Assembly (NCBI GenBank): GCA_020063545.1
Contig: JAGUUF010000099.1
Location: 1-5,035 of the forward strand
Length of the DNA stretch: 5,035 nucleotides
DNA from: Cytophagales bacterium
Lineage (GTDB): Bacteria; Bacteroidota; Bacteroidia; Cytophagales; Cyclobacteriaceae
Direction: 5' to 3'
The notes under the pieces are model-generated. The model saw only the letters and a program-made list of their open reading frames with translations, was not told where the DNA came from and searched no databases. Positions 1 to 5,035 of this stretch are shown here, in pieces (position 1 is the stretch's first letter; each line of letters starts with the position of its first letter). A program made the translations under genes and the position numbers.

Positions 1-2601
1 ATACAACTGGCCATCGGGCCCAAGTTGTATGGCGCCCAATTCTTCATTAACAGGAGCCAGCGGGGGGATGATCTGTTGTGGTTGTCCCAGGTAATCAAAA
101 TAAAACTCAGCCAGCGTTGATTGGCCCGTTGCTGAATTGCGGATGGTGACAAAGAATTTGTTAAGGGCAAACTCAATTCCGTAAAGTTGCCCGGCAGGGG
201 CAGTAGGGTACGTGGGAACTATCGAACGGAAGTTGGTAACCACACCGGTCGTATCAATGAAGTCAAAAATCTCAAGCGCTGCTACCTGGTAGGTTGAAGG
301 TGCTGTGGTTCTGCTTAACGCCACTACCAACCGGTTTTGGGTTCCAAGTTTCATGTAGCCTTGCGCCAACCCTTCATCGGTTACCAGGTAGTCGGAGCCT
401 ATGCTGGAGATAACCGGGTTTCCGATGCCGGTGGGTGTTATCGGGTAAGCCCTGAACGAATTGTTTCCATATTCATGTGCGATGAGCCAGTTGCCGTTAC
501 CGGTTATCCGTTCGGTGCTTCGGGAGAACAGCAGTTGGTTGAACTGGGCAAGACCCCCATCGCCTCCATTAAGTTTTATGTCGTAGAGCGAATAACGAAG
601 TTCATACGTATTGGCTCCGTGTACTTCCTGGGTAGTGAATATATAATAGAGTGTTTCATCGCCCGGAACCGGTATTATTAAGGCCGATTGTGTGGAACCG
701 TTCTCACCACCGATGCCCGGGGGTACGGCCAGCGGAATTTCGTTATCGTTGCGATCATACACACGTTGCCCATCGGTTGACAGGATAACATTTCCATTCC
801 GGTCGCTGATAACGGCCACGCCTTCGGGGCTGTTCACCGGCCCTGTAATGGCCACACGAGGCAATTGGTTGAAATCAATGCTCGCATTTTGGCCGAAGTA
901 CCAGATGTTCGCCCGTTGATCCTGCAATCCGTATTCGCGCACGTTAACGCCTGCATAGGCAGCGCAACCAAGCCCATCGGTTACCACTACATAATAGTAA
1001 CCTGCCGAATCAGGTGTGAGTACCGTGCCCACATCGCCATTCGACCAGATGACGGAGGCGGGAGTGCCGCCTTGTATAGTAACCGTTACCGAGAAGTCAT
1101 CGCTGGTATCATTCGGGCAGGGTGGTATGCCGTTGTTAACCGGCAACTGGCATTCGCAGGCAGTGGTATCCTGAACTAGCCTGAGTTGAAGATCAAATTG
1201 ATTGATGTTTACCACTCCGCTTGATGAAGCCGACCGGCCGTTGAGGAACGCGGTTACTGTAACCGTGTACGCGCTTCCGGTCTGATACGTATGAATCGGG
1301 CTCCATTGATTGGAGCCGTTGCCGTCACCAAAATCCCAAACCAGGCTGTCGGCTGCAGGGCTTACGGTAGGGTAAAATGAAATGGGCGTAGCTGAACAAT
1401 TTCCCGATGAAACAAACGATACCGAGAGGTTAACGTCCGTTGCTGGAGAAAAAGAAGGAAACTGTTGTGCGTTGAAATTCGGATTAGACGCAAAAGCAAT
1501 CGGAGTATACACAATACGTGTTGCCACGCTGTCGGTGTTGGTAAGGCGGGCAACCCTGAACTGTCCTGCGCTTGATTCGTACAGATGGTAAATGGCGCTG
1601 TCGGGCGCCAGTTGCAAACCCCAGCTTCGGAAAACGTTGGAGGGAAGTACCGGTGCAAGCGAAGCGGTTGGATTGAGTAAATCAAATTGCAGTACCTGGG
1701 CATCGGTACCGGAATCATTAAGCCTTGATATGTACAGGTACTGACTGTTTGAACTCCACTCGGTATCGTAAAGAGCCTGTGCTGCGGTGTGTGCGGTATT
1801 AAACACAAACTGGTTAAATGAAAGTGATCCGGTGGCGTTGTCAAAATCAAGGATAATCACATTGCGGTTGGCGGTTTGCGGTGTAACGGCAATACGGCCG
1901 GTAAGCGAATCGTATGCAAAGTTGGCAGCCGAAATATCAAGGCTACCGGTAAGGTTGGTAAAGGTGGTGTGATTAAACGTGCCGCCCGGCAGCACATGGG
2001 TTACGGTGTAATTATCGGTATTGTTTTCGTGTGTAATCAGCCAGTAATCGGTGCCGTTTGCATCCGGTATGGTTAGCATCGCTTCTGATCGGCTGTTGGC
2101 GGCAATACCAAAGGGTTGATTTTTTGAAATGACATCACCGATGGGCGGAGCCGGAAAAACCGAATTGCCGAAGGCGCCCATATCCACCACACTTACGGCA
2201 ATGTTGCCTCCGGTTGTAAAATTTGCCGTGTTGGTGAAAACATAATATTGATTGGGAATCCCGGGCACGGGGCAGATGGCCACATGCTGGTTGCCGTTCA
2301 GGTTGGCCGTTAACCCGAAGCCGTTCGGCATCTGGGCATGGGTTACGTCAAACACCTGGTTGCCGTTGGTATAGAATAACAGGTTGGCGTTTATCGGGTC
2401 GGTAGCTACTGCGCTTCCTCCCAGGCCAAGCGGATTAGGGGTTGATATAAGAGCAGGCGAATTGTCGGTCCGGTTAAAGCGTATGGCTTGCCCGCCATTG
2501 CCAAAGTACCAGTTGTGCCGGGTGAAATCCTGAGCGCACGCAGCGATTGTCAGCCAACTGCACACCACCACCATCCATCGTTGCATACTCATTGCGTTCA
2601 T
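1..2601 (-). CDS. Large secreted PKD/SprB-repeat protein with two propeller-like modules, probable T9SS cargo (3' end outside window)
   Basis: One frame stays open for 867 codons from ATG at 2601 to the window edge, so the protein is C-terminally incomplete. Residues 1-24 form a signal peptide: a hydrophobic VVVCSWLTIAACA stretch, then QDF. Module 1 (about 30-380) opens with NWYFGNG and contains LLFYTNGNQVFD (74-85) and WLITHE (187-192). A PKD domain (about 393-465) carries the diagnostic WDFGDG at 422-427 and HTY at 437-439. A linker has CEC at 482-484 and another Cys at 495. An SprB-type repeat (about 505-546) reads GGTPASVIWSNGD and ends VTDGLGC. Module 2 (566 onward) repeats module 1: IWYFG, ILSTDGQRVYD, WLIAHE (705-710). 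Such proteins in Bacteroidota are usually surface adhesins or gliding-associated proteins exported by T9SS. The divergent porP/sprF-like neighbour supports this. In-frame ATGs at 2592 and 2586 are alternative starts; 2586 gives the most compact signal peptide. The exact function is unknown. Confidence 0.9.
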   Translation of the reverse strand, partial: MNAMSMQRWMVVVCSWLTIAACAQDFTRHNWYFGNGGQAIRFNRTDNSPALISTPNPLGLGGSAVATDPINANLLFYTNGNQVFDVTHAQMPNGFGLTANLNGNQHVAICPVPGIPNQYYVFTNTANFTTGGNIAVSVVDMGAFGNSVFPAPPIGDVISKNQPFGIAANSRSEAMLTIPDANGTDYWLITHENNTDNYTVTHVLPGGTFNHTTFTNLTGSLDISAANFAYDSLTGRIAVTPQTANRNVIILDFDNATGSLSFNQFVFNTAHTAAQALYDTEWSSNSQYLYISRLNDSGTDAQVLQFDLLNPTASLAPVLPSNVFRSWGLQLAPDSAIYHLYESSAGQFRVARLTNTDSVATRIVYTPIAFASNPNFNAQQFPSFSPATDVNLSVSFVSSGNCSATPISFYPTVSPAADSLVWDFGDGNGSNQWSPIHTYQTGSAYTVTVTAFLNGRSASSSGVVNINQFDLQLRLVQDTTACECQLPVNNGIPPCPNDTSDDFSVTVTIQGGTPASVIWSNGDVGTVLTPDSAGYYYVVVTDGLGCAAYAGVNVREYGLQDQRANIWYFGQNASIDFNQLPRVAITGPVNSPEGVAVISDRNGNVILSTDGQRVYDRNDNEIPLAVPPGIGGENGSTQSALIIPVPGDETLYYIFTTQEVHGANTYELRYSLYDIKLNGGDGGLAQFNQLLFSRSTERITGNGNWLIAHEYGNNSFRAYPITPTGIGNPVISSIGSDYLVTDEGLAQGYMKLGTQNRLVVALSRTTAPSTYQVAALEIFDFIDTTGVVTNFRSIVPTYPTAPAGQLYGIEFALNKFFVTIRNSATGQSTLAEFYFDYLGQPQQIIPPLAPVNEELGAIQLGPDGQLY

Positions 2602-2692
2602 TGCAGCTTTACGTAAAGGCAGATTTACGATTGAAAAATCGCACCCGCCACGTGGTAAACGAAACGGTGCTTGCGAAAATATACATTTTGAC

Positions 2693-2722
2693 CAAAAATA
2701 TCGTTAAAGAATCTGTAAACAA
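2693..2722 (-). promoter_or_regulatory. Bacteroidota-type promoter for the large minus-strand gene
   Basis: Read on the minus strand, TATTTTTG (2700 down to 2693) matches the Bacteroidota -7 consensus TAnnTTTG exactly. A TTG (2722 down to 2720) lies 19 bases upstream, fitting the -33 element and its usual spacing. The implied transcript start is near 2686, leaving a 5' leader of about 85 bases before ATG 2601. This is a pattern match only. Confidence 0.5.
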
Positions 2723-2756
2723 CGGCTTTTAAACATCCCGGGGTTTTATTCCAACG

Positions 2757-2780
2757 ATGAATCGCTTTAATTTGCTTTAA
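2757..2780 (+). other. Seven-codon upstream ORF overlapping the PorP start (TAATG)
   Basis: ATG at 2757 begins MNRFNLL and stops at TAA 2778-2780, whose last A is the first base of the PorP ATG. Such a one-base stop/start overlap can couple translation. No convincing plus-strand TAnnTTTG promoter or ribosome site was found in 2602-2779, so whether this mini-ORF is translated is unknown. It may be chance. Confidence 0.2.
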
Positions 2781-3847
2781 TGGTTTTACGTTCATACATC
2801 AACCGGTTCAATAAAGTGCCCTTTACTGTGGTATTAATGCTGCTTTTGTTTGGGCCGGTAACTGCCCAGGATCCGCAGTTCAGCCAGTTTTATGCCGCCC
2901 CGCTATACCTTAACCCTGCACTTACCGGATCAACCGGTCAGGCCCGTGCCGGGATAAACTACCGCAACCAATGGCCGGCTATTGATGCGAACTTCACAAC
3001 CATGTCGGCATATTTCGATTATTTCATTGAAGACAAAAACAGCGGTGTGGGCATCATATTGAACCGGGATGTGGAAGGACTTGCAGGTCTGCGGTCTACC
3101 TTCGTTGGGCTCCAGTATTCTTACGAGATTCAGTTCTCCAAGAATGTTGGGTTCAGGCCGGGTGCACAGGTTGCACTCTATAACCGTGATATTAATTTCA
3201 ACAAACTCACGTTTGGCGACCAGTTTGATCCGATTACCGGTGAACTGATTTCTCCCCAGACAGCCGAGACTTTTGTAACCAATTTCAGCAAAACATTTGT
3301 CGACCTTTCACTGGGCGGAGTTTTTTTTACACGCGTTGCCTACCTGGGCATTGCGGCTTTTCACCTCAACACACCCAACCAATCAATAATTGATGAAAAC
3401 AGTCCGCTGCCGGTTAAGCTTTCGGTGCATGGCGGATTTAAATACTATATGAAACCCGGGGTAAAAGGATCCGGACTGTATGCCCAGCAGGCCGAACGCA
3501 GCATCAGCCCGGCCTTTCAGTATCGCCACCAGGGGCAGTTCGACCAGTTGGATTTAGGTGTTTATTACACAGCCGAACCGGTAGTGCTTGGCTTGTGGTA
3601 CCGCGGTGTTCCGTTTAAACAGGTTAACGGCTTTGTAAACAACGAATCAATCGTGCTGCTGCTCGGATTTACCAACATCGGGGCAAAGGAGGCGCTCAAC
3701 ATCGGGTACAGTTACGATTACACCATTTCAAAGCTTGGTTCCGGCAGTGGCGGGGCGCACGAGTTCAGCCTGGTGTACACATGGCCCATGCGCGACCCGC
3801 GCAAACCGCCCAAGGACAAACTGGTAATTCCCTGCCCTGATTTTTAG
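2780..3847 (+). CDS. PorP/SprF family type IX secretion system outer-membrane protein
   Basis: This is a 355-residue beta-barrel protein of the PorP/SprF family. Residues 1-29 are a signal peptide with hydrophobic core VVLMLLLFGPVTA, cleaved before QDPQFSQFY. The hallmark N-terminal region follows: QFSQFYAAPLYLNPALTG, then INYRNQWPAI, then the DYFIEDKNSGVGIIL segment. Near the C-terminus, HEFSLVYTW (327-335) is a typical terminal strand, followed by a basic/proline tail ending CPDF (352-355), a common ending in this family. Members sit in the outer membrane. SprF is needed for export of the SprB adhesin, and PorP belongs to the PorK/L/M/N/P apparatus. Bacteroidota often carry many paralogues, each beside one large cargo gene, so this copy is more likely an SprF-like partner of the divergent giant protein than the core PorP. 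Length is usual and the frame intact. The signal peptide supports ATG 2780 as start. The next gene begins 3 bases after the stop. Confidence 0.93.
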   Translation: MVLRSYINRFNKVPFTVVLMLLLFGPVTAQDPQFSQFYAAPLYLNPALTGSTGQARAGINYRNQWPAIDANFTTMSAYFDYFIEDKNSGVGIILNRDVEGLAGLRSTFVGLQYSYEIQFSKNVGFRPGAQVALYNRDINFNKLTFGDQFDPITGELISPQTAETFVTNFSKTFVDLSLGGVFFTRVAYLGIAAFHLNTPNQSIIDENSPLPVKLSVHGGFKYYMKPGVKGSGLYAQQAERSISPAFQYRHQGQFDQLDLGVYYTAEPVVLGLWYRGVPFKQVNGFVNNESIVLLLGFTNIGAKEALNIGYSYDYTISKLGSGSGGAHEFSLVYTWPMRDPRKPPKDKLVIPCPDF

Positions 3848-3850
3848 AAC

Positions 3851-4465
3851 ATGTACTTCCAGTATCCGCTTGAACTTATCGGTACGTTCTTTTTTGCCAT
3901 ATCCGGGGCCCTGGCCATGCAGAACAAAGAGCACGACTGGTTTGGAGCCGGCTTCACCGGGTTTGTTACGGCCATCGGTGGCGGTACCCTGCGCGACATG
4001 ATGCTGGGCAGTTACCCGTTGGTATGGATTGGCGACATCAACTTTTTGTATGCCGTTTTAATTGGAGTTATTGCCGCAATCCTGTTCCACCGGGTGTTTG
4101 TTAAACTGCGCAGAACATTTCTCCTGTTTGATACATTGGGAATAGCTTTCTTTACCGTCCTTGGCACCGAAAAAGCCATCGGATTAGGGGTAAGGCCTGA
4201 GATAGCCGCCATTATGGGCATGTTCACCGCTGTAATGGGAGGCGTCATCCGCGACACGCTAACCAACGAAGTGCCCGTTATCTTCCGCAAGGAAATCTAT
4301 GCAACGGCCTGCCTGGCGGGGGCTATTGTGTACCTGCTGCTCGACCTGAACACCCCACTGGCGCGGAATGTAAACATGGTCGCCTCCATTCTAATCATCA
4401 TCTTCATCCGCTTGCTTGCCGTTAAGTTTAAGCTCTCGCTGCCCGGCTTCAGGGGCCGCAGCTAA
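3851..4465 (+). CDS. TRIC (UPF0126/YadS-like) trimeric cation channel family membrane protein
   Basis: A 204-residue, strongly hydrophobic protein with about seven predicted membrane helices (roughly 5-23, 31-50, 64-82, 90-107, 115-133, 149-166, 172-191). It is built of two homologous three-helix repeats plus a final helix, the fold of prokaryotic TRIC channels. Each repeat carries the family signature: GGGTLRD at 43-49 and GGVIRDTL at 130-137, the latter followed by NEVPVIFR. The glycine-rich kinks and the Arg/Asp pair belong to the pore region in solved bacterial and archaeal TRIC structures. These are homotrimeric monovalent-cation channels of the inner membrane; the physiological role of bacterial members is unsettled. 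Full length, with ATG at 3851 only 3 bases after the PorP stop, so it is probably on the same transcript and possibly translationally coupled. No obvious hairpin terminator follows its stop. Confidence 0.93.
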   Translation: MYFQYPLELIGTFFFAISGALAMQNKEHDWFGAGFTGFVTAIGGGTLRDMMLGSYPLVWIGDINFLYAVLIGVIAAILFHRVFVKLRRTFLLFDTLGIAFFTVLGTEKAIGLGVRPEIAAIMGMFTAVMGGVIRDTLTNEVPVIFRKEIYATACLAGAIVYLLLDLNTPLARNVNMVASILIIIFIRLLAVKFKLSLPGFRGRS

Positions 4466-4505
4466 CCCTCGTTCGGAAAAATATTTGCGCCATTGCCGGA
4501 AATTA

Positions 4506-4539
4506 TTTGCCATTGTCACAACTTTATCGTTTAATTTTG
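4506..4539 (+). promoter_or_regulatory. Candidate Bacteroidota promoter upstream of the small-ORF/GNAT region
   Basis: TAATTTTG at 4532-4539 matches TAnnTTTG exactly and is followed by C. A TTTG at 4506-4509 lies 22 bases upstream, within the accepted but loose spacing range; a nearer TTG at 4513-4515 is 16 bases away. Transcription would begin near 4546, giving a leader of about 290 bases before the GNAT start at 4838. Two perfect 10-base palindromes, TTTTGCAAAA (4535-4544) and TGTTTAAACA (4546-4555), overlap the -7 element and predicted start site and could be operator-like. AT-rich palindromes of this size also arise by chance. Confidence 0.4.
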
Positions 4540-4594
4540 CAAAACTGTTTAAACAAAAAATCCAAACTGAATGCCTTTTATCTGACGTTTAACT

Positions 4595-4771
4595 TTAACC
4601 GCTAAGCAAGAAATTGAAAACAACGACCACCATTGCAGCAACTACGGTTGCGCACCATCCCAAAAGAACACTTCCGTTCTTCATCCCGGCCTGTTTGGTG
4701 TCCAGGCGTTGCCGCCCTACGCGCTTCGTGCGTATCTGATACATACCCCCAACTTCTGTTGATTCAGGCAT
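4595..4771 (-). CDS. Possible small single-helix membrane protein (58 aa), hypothetical
   Basis: ATG at 4771 opens a 58-codon frame ending at TAA 4597-4595. Residues 1-33 are polar and basic (IRTKRVGRQR at 13-22, ending KNG). Residues 35-57 form one continuous hydrophobic stretch (VLLGWCATVVAAMVVVV then FNFLLS) long enough to cross a membrane. By the positive-inside rule the basic N-terminus should face the cytoplasm. I do not recognise a family. It would be convergent with the TRIC gene and divergent from the GNAT gene. Against it: no TAnnTTTG promoter is visible upstream on the minus strand, its length is within chance range, and a plus-strand ORF overlaps it. The start codon falls inside an inverted repeat (4769-4789). 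M10 at 4744 is an alternative start. Confidence 0.4.
   Translation of the reverse strand: MPESTEVGGMYQIRTKRVGRQRLDTKQAGMKNGSVLLGWCATVVAAMVVVVFNFLLSG
4614..4739 (+). other. Alternative 41-codon ORF with Thr and Arg codon clusters (possible leader peptide)
   Basis: From TTG 4614 this frame starts MKTTTTIAATTV and ends with SRRCRPTRFVRI before TGA 4737-4739. It holds six Thr codons in residues 3-11 and five Arg codons in residues 31-40. It lies downstream of the candidate promoter at 4506-4539 and upstream of a GNAT gene possibly tied to arginine synthesis, the arrangement expected of an attenuation leader peptide. It needs a TTG start, has no clear ribosome site, and competes with the minus-strand 58-residue ORF; the Thr run could simply be the antisense of that ORF's valine codons. 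Its existence is inference only. Confidence 0.2.
4718..4734 (+). other. Short hairpin at the 3' end of the small plus-strand ORF
   Basis: TACGCGC and GTGCGTA pair as a 7-base stem with one G-U wobble around a TTC loop. It covers Arg codons at the end of the 4614-4739 ORF. A stem this short could be accidental. Confidence 0.3.
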
Positions 4772-4789
4772 AAGGTCAGGGACCTTGTG
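4769..4789 (+). promoter_or_regulatory. Inverted repeat / hairpin before the GNAT gene
   Basis: AAGGTC-AGG-GACCTT (4772-4786) is a perfect inverted repeat with 6-base arms and a 3-base centre. The arms extend to 9 bases, with one U-G wobble in RNA, over 4769-4789. On the plus strand it is followed by the T-rich but interrupted stretch 4790-4810, so it might act as a weak terminator or attenuator. As DNA it could be an operator for a dimeric regulator. On the minus strand it includes the ATG of the possible 58-residue protein. It does not resemble the ArgR box. Confidence 0.4.
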
Positions 4790-4837
4790 TTTGCTTATGT
4801 TTTAGTTTTTACTCGGTTAATTAACTGCGCAACAACA

Positions 4838-5035
4838 TTGCACAATCATAACATCATCGTCAGGCTGGCAACTCCTGCCGATAAACATTACGCTGAAACC
4901 ATTACTGCCGAGATGGCTGAGTCGGCCAAAGCCCGGGGCACCGGCATTGCCAAACGCTCGCCCGAATACATACAAAAGAAAATGGATGAGGGCAAAGCTG
5001 TTATTGCCGTTACTCCGGAGGGTACGTGGGTAGGC
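4838..5035 (+). CDS. GNAT family N-acetyltransferase, N-terminal part (truncated by window end)
   Basis: The frame is open from 4763 to the window end. Recognisable protein begins at VRLATPADKHYAETI (from 4859) and continues through SAKARGTGIAKRSPEYIQ and EGKAVIAVTPEGTWVG. This is the start of a GNAT domain: strand 1, two helices, then strands 2 and 3; the acetyl-CoA-binding motif lies beyond the window. The RGTGIAKR segment matches my recollection of a Bacteroidota GNAT family often encoded next to argG and other arginine genes, where it is a candidate N-acetylglutamate synthase (ArgA-like). That role is inference here because the neighbours are not visible. No ATG precedes the conserved part in frame. 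TTG 4838 gives a short normal N-terminus (MHNHNIIVRLA) and is preferred; GTG 4787 would add 17 atypical residues and lies in the inverted repeat. Confidence 0.75.
   Translation, partial: MHNHNIIVRLATPADKHYAETITAEMAESAKARGTGIAKRSPEYIQKKMDEGKAVIAVTPEGTWVG

Noticed and set aside
337..1179. Plus-strand ORFs of 75-114 codons at 337-681, 692-919 and 865-1179
   Set aside because: They lie antisense to the continuous 867-codon minus-strand gene, show no domain signatures, and have low-complexity or shifted composition typical of shadow frames.
1362..1850. 162-codon minus-strand ORF, plus plus-strand ORFs at 1382-1591, 1787-1972 and 1876-2076
   Set aside because: The minus-strand one is an alternate frame within the giant gene, whose own frame encodes recognisable PKD and propeller motifs on both sides. 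The others are antisense shadows.
2681..2690. TACATTTTG as a plus-strand promoter for porP
   Set aside because: It has one extra base relative to TAnnTTTG and no TTG at the right distance upstream, so the porP promoter remains unassigned.
2547..2732. 61-codon plus-strand ORF crossing the divergent intergenic region
   Set aside because: It overlaps the signal-peptide end of the minus gene and its promoter, has no recognisable features, and ends before porP without supporting signals.
2731..2747. Inverted repeat around CCCGGG (AAAC...GTTT) as a terminator or operator
   Set aside because: The arms need a two-base bulge, there is no gene end to terminate, and it could be chance.
3728..4290. Minus-strand ORFs at 3728-3934 and 4012-4290
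   Set aside because: They are antisense to the well-supported PorP and TRIC coding regions.
4466..4531. Terminator after the TRIC gene
   Set aside because: I looked for a GC-rich stem followed by a T tract after 4465 and found none that pairs convincingly.
1..5035. CRISPR array, tRNA, rRNA, insertion sequence or phage signals
   Set aside because: No regularly spaced repeats, cloverleaf-like segments, transposase motifs or terminal inverted repeats were seen on either strand.

Overview
The window looks like chromosome from a gliding-type member of the Bacteroidota, most likely a Cytophagales-like lineage. The evidence is a PorP/SprF-family protein of the type IX secretion system (T9SS), a very large secreted protein with PKD and SprB-type modules, a promoter element matching the Bacteroidota -7 consensus TAnnTTTG, and the absence of clear Shine-Dalgarno sites. 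No mobile element, CRISPR array, tRNA or rRNA was seen.

Layout. Positions 1-2601 (minus strand) are one uninterrupted reading frame of 867 codons that leaves the window at its left edge. It encodes a signal peptide, a first propeller-like module, a PKD domain, a cysteine-containing linker, an SprB-type repeat and a second copy of the propeller-like module. Its C-terminus, where a T9SS sorting domain would lie, is outside the window. A 178-base divergent intergenic region (2602-2779) holds a good minus-strand promoter. On the plus strand follow a PorP/SprF outer-membrane protein (2780-3847) and, 3 bases later, a TRIC/UPF0126 seven-helix cation channel (3851-4465), which look co-transcribed. 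Positions 4466-4837 hold no certain gene. They contain a plus-strand promoter candidate, two short palindromes, a possible 58-residue single-helix membrane protein on the minus strand (4595-4771), a competing 41-codon plus-strand ORF with clustered Thr and Arg codons (4614-4739), and two hairpins. From about 4838 the N-terminal part of a GNAT acetyltransferase, of a type I associate with arginine biosynthesis in Bacteroidota, runs off the right edge.

How the genes fit together. Large T9SS cargo proteins, notably SprB-like adhesins with a type B sorting domain, depend on a PorP/SprF-family partner usually encoded beside them. The divergent giant gene and the porP/sprF-like gene probably form such a cargo-partner pair. 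The TRIC channel has no known link to T9SS and may simply share the transcript. The GNAT gene belongs to a separate transcription unit whose leader region is the least explained part of the window.
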